Positions 24,174 through 36,289 are shown, counted from the first letter of the stretch. The stretch: 64,000 bases of DNA from Odobenus rosmarus divergens (GCF_000321225.1 NW_004451010.1:2025129-2089128), one strand, 5' to 3'. A program made the numbers and translations. The notes: a model not told the origin generated them from the letters alone.

Positions 24174-25179
24174 CTAAACTTTGAAGACAATTACAAGGTC
24201 AAGAAAGTGGTGGGTCTTTTTGGCTTTAGTTAGCCTAGATACTAGGTAAACGTAACTAGGACAAGATGCATTTTAAGCTCTCATTGCAGTATTACGTTGG
24301 CTAACTTATGACAACTTGCATACTCTCAAAGCCTTTGATATAATGATGAAAAATAGTTTCTGAATGGAAATAAAATTTTTATATTCTTTGGGCTTAACAA
24401 GATCAAGAATTCTCTTCAATTAAAGACATACAATATTTAGAAGGAAGAAGCCAGAGGGGGAGTTTTGTGATTCCCTTGGGATTCTAGGTCTAATTTATGA
24501 ATTCTAAGCTCATTTTTTTTCTAGTTTCAGAAAAATAAGTTGATGGAGCCAATAAATAACATATCATTTATCTTGTTATTCTAAAAATATCAAAATATTC
24601 AATTTATATCTTTAGAAAATAAAAGTGACCCAAATAATTGGGGAAAGTAGGAAAATAATTTCTAAGCTTTAAATAAGAGGATCTGAATAAATCTAAAATT
24701 CCTGATTTTTCTCTTGAAATATCAAAGCAAGAAAAAGTGTGACTACACCAACATATCTGGAATATCCTAATTCCATTAAAGGAAAGCATTCTGTCTTTAG
24801 AAAGGGCACCTTTAAAAAAGGTATTATGTATAATTTTCTAAATACAGAATCAGTGGCTGTGTAAAACAGTTTATGAAATAAATAGAATGAAGTCTGATTC
24901 ATGCATTTTTTATTCAGGCATTCTCTTAAGATGATATTTTACTACAACTACATTTCTGGGGTTATAGACAGATGACGATGGGGTAGCACATGCGCCATGA
25001 CCTAAAAAGACTTAATAGTATCTGGAAGGCTAGATTAAGTATTCTGTAAAAGTAAGTCTTTAAAAGTACACAGTCATGGGCCATGTCTAGTTCTGGAAAT
25101 TTCAGAAGTTATTCCAGTCTACTAAAAGGAGAACATGAAGAGAAAAATGTGTAAAGAGTAGAGCAGAGGTACAGAGCTG
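23203..25179. other. Intergenic sequence with weak L2 traces and a (TG)n tract
   Basis: The region 23520-23850 looks like a diverged L2 3' end ('ggattggacttagtatttggag'), but only weakly. Apart from the microsatellite at 24135 I see no gene or clear repeat. Confidence 0.45.
24135..24172. repeat. (TG)n microsatellite, 19 units
   Basis: This is a pure dinucleotide run, GTGTG..., bounded by CAGG and ACTAAAC. Its length and purity predict polymorphism. Confidence 0.97.
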
Positions 25180-25410
25180 GAACTCTGGAGACAAAGATGT
25201 AAGCCCTGCTTTCAAGGCCAGTTCTTGTGCAGTATTAGGTGCGCTATATTTCTATTCCATCCACTTTCTAACCCTCATTTACCTCATCAGCAAAAATGAG
25301 AGAAACTAGTGTCTACTTTATGGTATTGCTGTGAAGATTAAAATGGGTTAAATCATGTAAAGTACTTAGCGTAGCATATGATGAAAAGTAAATGCTAAAT
25401 AAAAACGTTG
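25180..25410 (+). mobile_element. MIR SINE relic
   Basis: In sense orientation: 'agctggaactctggagacaaagatg', 'tcatttacctcatcagcaaaaatgag', and 'tggtattgctgtgaagattaaaatg' followed by 'tgtaaagtacttagc'. Confidence 0.8.
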
Positions 25411-25564
25411 GTTACCTCTTGCCAGCATTGTTGCCACACCTTCTGTATCAGAAGGGCTCATTCAGAGAAGAAACACAGCCATGAGTTATATAGAATAAGG
25501 GGTTTATTATATGGGATAGACTTTACACAGATGTAGAAGAAGCTAGTCAAGAAGTCTATGTCAG

Positions 25565-25764
25565 GGCGCCTGGGTGGCTCAGTCGTTAAGCGTCTGCCTT
25601 CAGCTCAGGTCATGATCCCAGGGTCCTGGGATCGAGTCCCACATCGGGCTCCCTGCTCAGCGGGGAGCCTGCTTCTCCCTCTCCCACTCCCCCTGCTTGT
25701 GTTCCTGCTCTTGCTATGTCTCTCTCTGTCAAATAAATAAATAAAATTATTAAAAAAAAAAAAA
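25565..25764 (+). mobile_element. CAN-SINE, young, nested in the ERVL LTR
   Basis: Complete element with an A-run. Perfect 16-bp duplications (AAGAAGTCTATGTCAG) lie at 25549-25564 and 25765-25780. Confidence 0.97.
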
Positions 25765-25992
25765 AAGAAGTCTATGTCAGACTGTATGGCCTTTGCACCT
25801 GGTGGGGAGCCTAAGGTCACTAGAGGTTAGCTGGGCTGGCAGTTCAAGAGAGCCAGATGAGAACTAGGGGAGAGCAAGGACAGACTAGATCTTGCAACGG
25901 ATGAATGGAACCCATGAGAACAAACTGTATTCCATGAGGACAACCTGAACCTCAATGGTGTGAGGGACCTGCTGGAGAAGCTGGTATTCTTT

Positions 25993-26357
25993 TTTTTTTT
26001 TTTTAATTTTATTAGGTTATGTTAATCACCATACATTACATCAGTAGTTTTGATGTAGTGTTCCATGATTCATTGCTTGCATATAACACCCAGTGCTCCA
26101 TTCAGTACTGCCCTCTTTAATACCCATCACCAGGCTAACCCACCCCCCACCCCCCTCCCCTCTAGAACCCTCAGTTTGTTTCTCAGAGTCCATAATCTCT
26201 CATGGTTCGTCTCCCCCTCCGATTTCCCCCCCCTCAATTTTCCCTTCCTACTATCTTTTTTTTTTTTTAACATATAATGTATTATTTGTTTCAGAGGTAC
26301 AGGTCTGTGATTCAACAGTCTTACACAATTCACAGTGTGCACCCCGATGTTTATAGC
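25993..26357 (-). mobile_element. Carnivoran L1, 5'-truncated 3' end, nested in the ERVL LTR
   Basis: The plus strand starts with a T-run, the complement of the poly-A tail. The rest is the complement of the carnivoran L1 3' end (GGGTATTAAAGAGGGC, GGAGCACTGGGTGTTATATG, ATGTAATGTATGGTGATTAA). An internal A-tract (complement at 26257-26268) separates this from 'gtgaattgtgtaagactg'-type 3' sequence, as seen in such elements. Perfect 17-bp duplications (AGAAGCTGGTATTCTTT) lie at 25976-25992 and 26358-26374. It is recent and has no coding capacity. Confidence 0.93.
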
Positions 26358-26691
26358 AGAAGCTGGTATTCTTTACCATGGATTTCACATATACTTGACC
26401 CAGGACACTAGAAGACATCTGAAGAGAGCTGGAAAAGCTATATACCCTGATGGTATCCCACAGCATCAAGGTTAACTACCAGATTTACAATAACAAGTGT
26501 GAGCTTCCACACTGATGGCACCCTGCATCGAACTTTAGAACACAAAAATGGCAGCTTTAAAATCTTTCCACCATACAGATTTTGAAGAAATTTCTCTTGT
26601 GGCCAACCTTAACCTAAGACTATACAGGAGAGGGCATTACAGGAGACATAGATCCAGTGTGGCTAAGCTAAAACAGTGAAAAGCCACTACA

Positions 26692-29600
26692 GTTCACCTC
26701 CTGTCAACTTAACATTTGTACACACTTCTTTAAACTATGCTTAATTTTCAAATAAAGATGACAGCAAAATCAAACTTCCATCTAGCATGTTGCAAATATT
26801 TCTCATAGAATCAAAATCATGCACACTCTTTCTCCAAAGAGGATACAAATTTCCTTATACATTTCGATCATGAACATTTTTTTCTAGATGGATCACATAC
26901 ACTTTTGATGCCTATAACTTAAATTCTGAGATACTAGGCTAACTATTTTTAACACATCTTACATTAGATAATTTGTTTCTGCAACTGGTCACATAGTTGT
27001 AGCTGGTATCTATAATTGCCTCCTTTTGCTACCTGTTTGCCCTCAGCACTACCTTGGTAGTCATGGTTCCTTCTTTGATGAGTGACTCAAACTTTCATTT
27101 CTGAAGGGTCTGGGTCATTAACAGTCCTGCCTATTTTGGGTTGTTGTAGTTTTCCACTGACTTATTTGAAACAGCTTTGTTGAAGTAAAATTTACATACT
27201 ATTTTTTGTGTATAACTCTCAACGATTTTTAGTAAATGTACTTAGTTGTTTAGCCATCATCACAATTCAGTTTTAGAGCGTTTCCATCATCCCAACAAGG
27301 TCCCTCATGCCCCTTTGGAAACAATTCCCATTCCTACCCTCAGCCAGGAAACAATGAACCTACTTTCTGACTCTGTAGATTTGCCCTTTCTGGACATTTC
27401 ATATAAATGAAATCATACAATATATGATCTTTTGCATTTGGCTTCTTTTAAGTAGCATAATGTTTCTGAGGGTCATCTGTGTTGTAGTATGTATTGGCAG
27501 TTTTTTCTTTTGAGTTCTATCACAGAACATGAAAGTATTATGAGTTGTTTCCAGTGATCTTTTATGTTCCAGACATATTCTTCCTTAACTCATTGTATAG
27601 TAGCAATGCGATGTTCCCTTGATAGTTAGAATCAATCACCCCAATAATACATTTAACTCTCTTTCTTGTTGATTCACAGGCATAACAAACTCCAAACAGG
27701 CAGGTAGCAATCTCAACTTCTAATTTAATGGAACTGCTGTTGTGTCTCCTGATGGAAATATGCCACCCTTGGGAACTAAGAACTGTAGACCAGCAGAGAC
27801 CAAACTCTAGATCAGCAGCCCAAAGTCATAGACATAGGAAGCAAAACTTTTCATAGAGGATCACAAAGGGAAGTACCTATGTATAAAGGGAAAATATGCA
27901 ACAACAACTAAATAACATGAATATATTGGTAGTGCGCAGTTGCCTAATCTGTTTGCATGCCACTGTAATTCATGGTGGTCTGATGTTCATATGTCTGTAT
28001 GGGCCTGAGAACTCTGAGCTGGTAGGAAATGACTGTTCCCTTTACACAATAACATAGAGACACAAGGCAAACAAAGATGTTATTTAAAATTTTGTGTATT
28101 ATTTGCATGATTTTTGCATAAATTTTGATTTTGAAAATATTGCATTCAAATATTATTGATCTTGATTACTAAGCTTTTTGACACTTGTTTAAATTTTGTA
28201 CCCTCTATGAGTACTTCACTTATTTTATCCTAATTCTGGCCCTGAGTAGAGGTAATATTGAGACGGAACATTCCCATTTCAGCCAATTGATTCCCAGACC
28301 TATAAACTTTTGGAAATGGGGAGAGCATCATGTGTTGGTCACTGATTTCGAACAAACACTATATCATAGGGACATAACGCCAGCCTTGTAGTGTTGTCAT
28401 CTAGCTGATGCTTTTAACTGAGTCTTCAAAAGACTATTCCACCATCCTATCAAACCAGCAGCTACTTCAGGGTGATGGAGTACAATGATGAGACCAGTGA
28501 ATTCTGTGTGGTTTTTTTTTTTTACTATACTTCATTTGCTATAAATTGAACTTCTTGGTGAGGAGTGAGGGGTGGAATATAAGGATGGTGAATAAGGCAT
28601 TCTCTAAGTTCATAGATGGTGGCTTTGGTAGAAGCATTGTAGGCAGGGAAGACAAATCCACATCTCGAGTGTCTATTATAGTGAGAACGAAGTGCTCTTT
28701 CATGACATAAATAGGCAATGTAATCAGTCAGGAGGCTCTCTGATTCCCCTGGGGAATAGTCCCATATGGGTTGGTTGGTAGGTTACTTAGCCAGCTCAGC
28801 CTTGGTGATTAGAAATTTGTGTTGCTAAGCAAATATATAACCTTTATTCCTGCTGCCTTGGACAGTTTGTCATGATTGTACTAGACAAGGATGAGGTGGC
28901 TAGGGAAAGGTTGACTGATGACCACAGAATTGGTCGTCATGTCCACCTGCTTATTGAAAGCTTTTTCTCTTGAGCCTGTTCTTTGATGAGCATTTACCTG
29001 GGATACAAATATCTTCATTTCCAGAGACATCTATCCACATATCTCTTCTCCACACCTCCTGTCACCAGTTTTCCAGTTGTGTTCCTACCAATTTTCTGAC
29101 CATCCAGTCAAATAATTAGCCACTGCCCATAACTCAGAGTAGATTTCCACCTCTGGTATTCCAGAAAAATGAACAACCAGATATACTAAAGTTCTGCCCA
29201 CTGGCAGGACTTCCCTTCAAAGCCTCTCCAGAGTGAGGCTATATTGCTGTGGTAGTCCATTTTTGTGTAGAGTCAGCATATCATGCAGAACCATAAACAC
29301 TTTTTATCCCCTAAGTCAACTGGCCATAGGGAACATCCCATAAGAAGAAGGAGAGATTATAGCAGGAATAGAAGCCATAGGTATCTGGGCTATTTGCTCC
29401 TACAACTTACTTGTATCTTCAGGGCCTTCTCAAGACCAGTCTCATATATATAACTTTTGTTTTATGATAGAGTGCTATTGTACACACCCAGCATTTATGA
29501 CTTGGTGGATTAGACCACACTCAGTTCATGAAGGATGGCTCTGGTTACATGTTACTTTATGGCCCGTGGTAACTCAGTATTCCCTTTCTACTAGGACCCA

Positions 29601-30560
29601 ATAACAATCAGATGCTGTTTCTTGGAAGAAGTGTAGTTATATTTTGAGAGTGGCATAACTTTGCTCCAAAATCTTTAATATCTGTACTTAATTCATTTAT
29701 CAATACCTGTTAAAGGCTCCATGCAGCATCCTGTTTACTACATACACTTTCAGCACCAACACGTCCTCTGGGTTATATGACCCAAGTGGAAAAGCAGCTT
29801 GCATGACAGCTTGGCCTATTCCAGAACCTTCATTTCTTCTGCATCCCACTCAAAATTGGCAACTTTTCTAATTACACAGCAAATAGGTCAGAATAGCACA
29901 CCCAAATGAGTATATGTTACCTCTAAAATCCAAAGAAGCCCACTAGTTCTTATGCTTTTTTCTTAGTAATAAGGAAGACAGATACAACAACTTGTCCTTC
30001 ACCTTGGTTGAGGTAATTTAACATGTTCCTAGAAATTAGAAATTAGAACCCTAGAAATTCATTAAGATGTCAGACCTCTGAATTTTTGTGAATTTATTTA
30101 CTATCACCTGACATTCATACATCTTACCAAAATGTCTAGAAGAGTTTCTACCTTCTGCATACCAGGTCAATCATCATGATGTCATCCATGAAATATAGCA
30201 TAGTAATGTCCTACTCAATGTAGAAGCCATTAAGGTCCCTAAAGACTAGATGCTGGCATGGGATAAAGAGTTGCTATAATGAGGTAGGAGCATGAAGGTA
30301 TATTGCTGGCCCTCATAGCTGAAAATAAACTATTTTTGGTAGTTTTCCTAATAGGTTTAGGGAATAAAAGTATATGCTGGATCAACACCTTGCTTTCAAA
30401 GCTCAGGGATATGTTGATTCGTACTAGCAGCAGAACTTCATGTGGAACAGGCACCACAATTGACATTAACCTCTAATTAAGTTGTTTACAGTCTCCCACT
30501 GTCATTCTTCACGGTACATCTATCTTCTGCATGGGTCATGGCTATGCTTGAAACACTCCA
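26692..30560 (-). mobile_element. ERVL-class endogenous retrovirus internal region, decayed, antisense
   Basis: On the minus strand this carries retrovirus-like pol sequence. The clearest landmark is a reverse-transcriptase active-site motif YFMDDI at the complement of about 30175-30195, a YMDD-class box. Downstream in the same orientation (toward lower coordinates) come RNase H/integrase-like and 3' internal stretches, then the purine tract and LTR at 26691. Recognition of the ERVL group rests on the segments at 27.6-27.85 kb and 30.1-30.5 kb. There are many stops and frameshifts and no intact gag, pol or env. The 5' LTR was not found, so the copy is truncated near 30.56 kb. An old L1 piece interrupts it at 27.17-27.56 kb. 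Confidence 0.7.
27165..27560 (-). mobile_element. L1 3' fragment, antisense, inside the ERVL relic
   Basis: The plus strand shows the complement of the L1 ORF2 tail and 3' UTR: 'aacagctttgttgaagtaaaatttacata', 'ctggacatttcatataaatgaaatcatac' and 'tgagggtcatctgtgttgtag'. Confidence 0.75.
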
Positions 30561-30958
30561 GCGTTTCCCTCAACCTATAGGACAAAATCTAAAATCCTTA
30601 GCCTTAAATACAAGAAACGACTTGTGTTATTTTTCTCATTATCTTTTAAGAGTTGTAAGCATTTTTTTCTTTATTTAGTGAATTTACTCTATTTTGAGTA
30701 TATTTTTGCTCTTGGGGTAGGTGAGTATATAATTTTTTCATGAGTAGCAATTTTTTAGCAACATCTATTGAATAGTTCATCTCTTCACCAATGATTTCTC
30801 ATTCTACCCTTGTCACATACCAATATTCCACATATTCATGCATTTGTTTCTGAGTTTTTCATTTAATTCCACATGTCTGTTCCATGTGTAAATATGTTTT
30901 GTTGTTCCCGGAACCATTGGGAAGTCCATGGAGAAGGAAGCATAAAGTTTTCCCCAGC
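30561..30958. other. Intergenic sequence, weak L2 trace
   Basis: 30545-30640 ('cctataggacaaaatctaaaatccttag') resembles an antisense L2 3' segment. The remainder is unassigned. Confidence 0.4.
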
Positions 30959-30996
30959 TCCCCAGCTTTATTCTTTTTTTAAATATTTTATTTTTA

Positions 30997-31224
30997 TGCA
31001 AGTTCGTGCAGCCACTCTGGAAAACAGTATGGAGGTTCCTCAAAAAGTTGAAAATAGAGCTACCCTATGACCCAGCAATTGCACTATTTACCCCAAAGAT
31101 ACAAATGTAGTGATCTTAAGGGGCACGGGCACCCCAATGCTTATAGTAGCAATGTCCACAATAGCCAAACTATGGAAAGAGCCAAGATGTCCATCAAAAG
31201 ATGAATGGATAAAGAAGATGTGAG

Positions 31225-31255
<31 letters not shown>

Positions 31256-31522
31256 AGGCAGAGGGTCATAGGGGAAAGGAGGGAAAAATGAAGCAAGACG
31301 AAACCAGAGAGAGAGACAAACCACAAGAGACTCTTAATCTCAGGAAACAAACTGAGGGTTGCTGGAGTGGAGGGGGGTGGGAGGGATAGGGTGGCTGGGT
31401 GATGGACATTGGGAAGGGTATGTGCTATGGTGAGTGCTGTGAATTGTGTAAGACTGATGAATCACAGACCTGTACCCCTGAAACAAATAATACATTATAT
31501 GTTAATAAAAAGATAAAAAATG
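30997..31522 (+). mobile_element. Carnivoran L1, 5'-truncated, inserted in the CAN-SINE
   Basis: It starts within the end of ORF2 ('gccactctggaaaacagtatggagg', 'atgacccagcaattgcac') and continues through the 3' UTR to 'aataatacattatatgttaataaaaag'. It carries an (AC)n run. Its target duplication TTTTATTTTTA lies at 30986-30996 and 31523-31533. It has no intact reading frame. Confidence 0.93.
31228..31255. repeat. (AC)n microsatellite inside the L1 3' end
   Basis: This is a pure AC run of about 14 units preceded by GAGATAC. It occupies the same position as repeat-prone sites seen in many carnivoran L1 3' ends. Confidence 0.95.
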
Positions 31523-31637
31523 TTTTATTTTTAAGTAATCTCTACACCCAAAGTAGGGACCGAACTTAAAACCCCAAGATCAAGAGTAACATCCTCTACC
31601 GACTGAGCCAGCCAGGGACCCCCTTCCCCAGCTTTAT

Positions 31638-32597
31638 GTAGCTACTTCAACTCTATTGTCACCCCTGCATGGCATCTGTGCCATGGATTTGCCTCCTTAT
31701 ACAAATATTAAAATTCTAGCTCTCTGCTTTTAAGGACTATAGTCAGTCCTGATAAACTTATAAGCTATCACTTACCATTCTAACTTGAATTTCTGCTCAT
31801 TTCTGCCACTTTGGATTTTCCCTTTCTTAATTTTGAGTTCACCAATAAGTTAAAAAAATATTTTGTATTTTATGCAGTGTTTCTATGTGTTTAAAGCAGG
31901 TACATGATATATCTTCCATGTCAGGTCAATCCATCATATGTACCACATTTCTATTATTTGGAAATTTTTTTTTCCTTGAAATTATTTTCTTTGCTCCTAA
32001 ATTCTCCATCTACTGGCTTTAATAGTCATTGTTTCAGGGCAAAGTAGATAAAGCTCTACAACAAAGAAGTTTGTAGAAATGTTAAGTGGAATTTTTAAAA
32101 CACTCAGCAGGCATCCCAGTCTGAAACCAAAGAGCTTTTGAGTCTCAAGGGCTAGGACTTTAGAGGAAAGTTGTTATTTTGATTTCTAAAAAGGTTTAGT
32201 ATGGATCATCAAAGCCAAAGCCTCTAGGACTAGAGTGTAGATATTATAAAAGATAAATGTTGAGTAGAGCAAAATGCAGAATATGTTATCAGTTCCCCAG
32301 AAGCACAGAAAATAATTGTCAGTCCAAAAGTCAATATATCTACAAGGGAGTCACTACAGCAGGAGGGCAGGGAAAACTGTAAGCAAAAGCTATAGATAGA
32401 CCACCCCAAATGGGGAGACCAGATGAAGGTTCTCAAAGAATCATCAAGCCTGTGAGAGCCAGTGATGCCTGGGATAATTATCCAGTCCTACTCACCCCCA
32501 GACATCAGACAACAAGCTACACCATCAGCAGGAGAGGCAAGGAAGGATAAAAGGATATTCAGAGAACCGGAAACCCCCTCTTCCACTACAGTGATAA
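31638..32597. other. Intergenic sequence without recognised features
   Basis: I see no gene or named repeat. The stretch 32100-32580 is somewhat GC-richer than its surroundings. Confidence 0.45.
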
Positions 32598-32770
32598 TGG
32601 CTAACATTTACGGAGCATTTGCTATGCTCTAGAACCTGTTCTGAGCATTCACATGCTTTCTCTAATTTAATTCTAATAACAACCTATAAGATTGGTAGTG
32701 TTATTGCCACTATTTTAAAGATGAGGCAATGAAATACAGAAAATTAAGGTTGCTATAATTTGGTAGATTC
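32598..32770 (-). mobile_element. MIR SINE relic
   Basis: Minus-strand MIR 3' half: 'ggctaacatttacggagcatttgctatgc', 'ttaattctaataacaacctataag' and 'tttaaagatgaggcaatgaaa'. Confidence 0.8.
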
Positions 32771-32915
32771 AAGGTTTTATTGCCTGTGTATCCAGACACT
32801 ACTGAAGGAAAAAAAAAAAGTGAGAAGATAATCCTTGAAAAGGATGAAAAGCCAGATCAATGTTTGAATTTGAAAATAACTCTATTTACATCCTGAAGAA
32901 AATTGCCCCCAGTAG

Positions 32916-33375
32916 TTAAGTTTTTCCAGGGAAACAGAGTACATGCATGTGCATGTCACACTAATTAATTAAGGTACTTATTATAAGGAATTGGCTCACA
33001 CAATTATGGAAAAGTCTGCAAACTAGAAACACAGGAAAATTGGTGGTGTGTTTCCAAAGGCCTGAAAACCAGGAAAGCCGTGATGTAAATCCCAGTTCTA
33101 AAGCAGAATACCAAGGTCTCAGCTCACACAGTCAGGTATAGAGAGCAAAGTCTCCCATACCTTGCCTTTGTTCTATTCAGGCCACTAGCACATTATATGG
33201 GCCTTGCCCACATTGGGGAGGGCAATCTGCTTTCTTCAGTCTACTAATTTAAATGTTAATCTCATGCCTACCCAGAAATAATGTTTTAACAACCAACTGA
33301 GGATCCTTTGGTCCAGTCAAGTTGACACATGAAATTAACTGTCAGAAGTTTACCCATAAAATTAACCATCACAAG
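32916..33375 (+). mobile_element. MLT2-like (ERVL) solitary LTR
   Basis: It begins 'gttaagtttttccagggaaacaga' and contains 'ttataaggaattggctcacacaattatgg' and 'cattggggagggcaatctgc'. It ends 'gtcaagttgacacatgaaattaac' with a 'cataaaattaaccatcaca' terminus. It has the same layout as the LTR at 15.2 kb but is better preserved, and no internal sequence adjoins it. Confidence 0.75.
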
Positions 33376-33614
33376 TCTACCCCTTGTCAACCTGACAAAG
33401 CCAAATGAACAAGAAACACCAGGACCCTGCTAAGGAATGGGAAGGATTTGGGGCAAGGCTTTGACATGTTCTAAAGCAATGATTGCTAAGGAACGTTTTC
33501 TTTGGCTATATATTTTGTAATGTTTTATTTGAAACCGTACTTTTGTTATATTCATAACATCAGAGTTTTGAAAAATTAATATATAACCCAAACCATAAAT
33601 TTTTACTAATTTGC
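33376..33614. other. Intergenic sequence without recognised features
   Basis: I see nothing assignable here. Confidence 0.5.
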
Positions 33615-33840
33615 TACAAATAAACTCTGGAGGCAGACAGACCTGAGTTTGAATCCCAACATTTCCCCCTTAATAGATGTGCCACTTTGGACAAGTTATT
33701 TAACCCTTTCTAGCCTCTACTTGCTCATATATAACATGAGGATAAGAGTAGTACTTAGTTCATACAGTTGTAGTAAGCATTAAATTAGATAATATATGTA
33801 CAATGGTTAGCACAGCATCTGGCATATAATAAGCGTATTT
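33615..33840 (+). mobile_element. MIR SINE
   Basis: A well-preserved sense copy: 'tctggaggcagacagacctgagtttgaatccc', 'ttggacaagttatttaaccc' and 'cacagcatctggcatataataagcg'. Confidence 0.9.
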
Positions 33841-34438
33841 GCATACAACTATAAACACATAGCTATAAAGTTCAAGGAAGAGAAATTTAAATTTGACAGT
33901 ATCTCATGAGAATTCTTATAGACATATCAACATAACTATGATGCATTGTGGTAAGTGGCTTAGTAGAAGTATCTAAAAGTGCCATAGGAAAACAAAAAAG
34001 GGAGAAAGCAATGTGTAGGGAAATTGGGGAATGTTATAAACACTAGATTCTTTAGTTAGAATTGAGTGAGAAGTGTATTTCTCTAAGGAGAACATGTTGA
34101 TGAAGATTATTTAGATAGAGAAATGAAAGGCAAAAAGTCCTGAGGGTTAGCTCAAACCATTGAAATGATTTTGTGATATAATGCAAAAATTCTCATCCAT
34201 ATCCAGTTATAATCTTACTCATATTTACAATTTGGTTTTTTTCTGTTTTCTTTTCCTAAACATCAATTTTACTTAAAAAACTCCTTTTCCCCATAATGTG
34301 ATACAACTGTCAAAAAATTAATATGCAGAATCTAGAAAAAGAGAGATGATTGGTTTTCTCTACTCTGCACAAAGTATCAAAATCTTTTTTCATTACTATA
34401 GTCAGTTCTGAGTACACAACATTAAGAGGGACAATGCA
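33841..34438. other. AT-rich intergenic sequence without recognised features
   Basis: I see no gene or named repeat. Confidence 0.5.
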
Positions 34439-34630
34439 GGGATGACTGGGTGGTTGTTAAGTCAGTTAAGCATCTGACTATTGGTTTCAGCTCAAATCCT
34501 AATCTCAGGGTCATGAGATTGAGCCCTGAATGAGGCTCTGTGCTCAGTGCAGAGTCTGACCGAGATTCTCTCTCCTTCTGCCTCTCCTACTTGTGCTCTC
34601 TCTCAAATAAATAAATCTTAAGAAAAAAAA
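34439..34630 (+). mobile_element. CAN-SINE, older copy
   Basis: The head is diverged (GATGACTGGGTGGTTGTTAAG), but 'ggtcatgagattgagccc' and the CT-rich/AATAAATAAATCTTA tail are clear. The flanking duplication is imperfect (AAGAGG-ACA-TGCA at 34424 and 34631). Confidence 0.88.
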
Positions 34631-34644
34631 AAGAGGACAGTGCA

Positions 34645-35898
34645 AACTGTAGTGCTTTCAGATGAGAGCAACCAGTATAGTAATGAGAAAGTTGAATTAT
34701 GATCTATGACAAACATTGGAATGATCCAGAAATAATTTGCCTAGAGGAGAGTGGGCAAAGAAAAGAGAGAGAAGCATATGATCACAGAGAGTAGAATTAG
34801 AACCACTGGCTATATGAAGTTAAGATCAAACTAAATTCCCCTAAATGCAAGGAAGAATTTTCTAACACGTAATACTCTCTCAAATGATGTGGGCTTCCTT
34901 GGGAAGGAGTGGATATCTCATCACTAGAATTGTTTAAGCAGAAGTTTGTCAGGGATATCATATAGAATATTAAAATGCTTTGTAGGGAATTGGGCCAAAT
35001 GACATTAGCATCCCTTTTCAAACCTGAGATTTTTGAGAGTAAATGCCTGCCCCCTTTTGAATTTTGAAAATAAATGCTAAGAGCCCTCTATGGTACATAT
35101 GGAAGCCAACCAAAGATGCTTAAATGATTAAGGATGAGGATGTGTAAATAATCCACATAATCCACATGGTGAAGTAATGAAACAGGAAAATATCAAAGCC
35201 CCAATTGTAGCAGTTCACTTTTACTACATATGGTAGAGGTATAAACAATCCCAAAATCTTGATGGCTTACTACACAAAGGTTTATTTCTTACTCTCATTA
35301 CATGTAAGCTGAAGATTGACTAAACTCTGGACCACATCTTCTAAACTCTTTAGAGTCCAGACTGAAAAAGAAGCCTGTATCTAGACATTGCTAGAATTAT
35401 GGAACCAGATGAAGGCCCTTACAACTTCTGCTTAAAGTTGGTATCGCCATTTCTGCTCCATTTCATTGGTCACAGCAAGATATTTGACTAAGCCTGCCAT
35501 CAGAAGGACAGGAAAGATGGCCCCGAAAGAGAGTAAATATTTTGACAACACTTAAACATACTACATAAAGTCCTGTAGTCATGATTTGACATTTCACAAT
35601 TCCACACAGTGAAATAAAAAACTTCTAGGGAGTAAGAAACACTTTTTTTTATATAGCATTTATTTTGGAGGTACTTTCTCCCACCAAAAAATAGAGTAAC
35701 TTAAAAACCTACTACCTACTTTATTGCAGAAAGAGAAAATGGAACTCCCAGGCATTCATAGCAGGGATATTTGCAGAGTTGCAGGAAAAAGGCATCTCCT
35801 TATATTTCATTGTTTATGAAGAAACTTAAAGAAATATAAATATCTATGTCTACCTAATATAGTTGATTAGGCCTTTGTGCTTTAAAAATAAAATTTTA
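34645..35898. other. Intergenic sequence with an unnamed old repeat
   Basis: The stretch 35200-35600 ('aaacaatcccaaaatcttgatggcttac...aaaggtttatttctta') looks like an ancient interspersed repeat that I recognise but cannot name with confidence. The rest is unassigned. Confidence 0.4.
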
Positions 35899-36113
35899 GG
35901 GGTTCCTGGGTGCCTCAGTCAGTTAAGCAGCCAACTCTTGATTTCAGCTCATGTCATGATCTCCCAGTCGTGGGATCAAGCCCCATGTCGGGCTCCGTGC
36001 TTAGCATGGAGTCAGCTTGAGGACTCTCTCTCTCTCTCTCTCCCTCCCTCTGCCCTGCCCCCTGCTCACACTCTCTCTCCCTCTCGAAAATAAATAAATC
36101 AATCAATCTTTAA
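35899..36113 (+). mobile_element. CAN-SINE, older copy
   Basis: The head is GGGTTCCTGGGTGCCTCAG, the middle 'catgatctcccagtcgtggg', then an expanded CT tract and AATAAATAAATCAATCAATC. No clear target duplication remains. Confidence 0.92.
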
Positions 36114-36289
36114 ATTTTTTTTTGAATAATTACTCATAGAGATAGCAAATTATTCTCCATAAGTCCATGATGAGAATTGCTTAGATGATAGGGATATGAC
36201 CCTGTTTTATGTATGGACTGCTAAGCTGGGTAGAAGAGCTGGTGATGGAACTGGATCAAAATAAAAGAGATAAGAAGACAAAAGATTTC

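Larger units (their letters stand above)
25429..26691 (-). mobile_element. ERVL-class 3' LTR, split by a SINE and an L1
   Basis: Reading the minus strand, the LTR starts TG at 26691 and ends CA at 25429. After removing the two insertions and their duplications it is roughly 660 bp. Just outside its start lies a purine-rich stretch (AGGAGGTGAA, complement of about 26692-26703), which fits a polypurine tract. Internal retroviral sequence continues to the right in the same orientation. The family is not certain; ERVL-type is inferred from the linked pol region. Confidence 0.6.
30972..31624 (-). mobile_element. CAN-SINE split by an L1 insertion
   Basis: The two SINE parts are 30972-30996 (complement of the A-rich tail) and 31534-31624 (body and head, with 'gactgagccagccagggacccc'). 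Target duplications of the SINE, TCCCCAGCTTTAT, lie outside both parts at 30959-30971 and 31625-31637. This shows that one element was opened by the later L1. Confidence 0.92.

Noticed and set aside
31088..31350. Minus-strand frames with CVCVCV runs
   Set aside because: These are translations of the (AC)n microsatellite within an L1 3' end.
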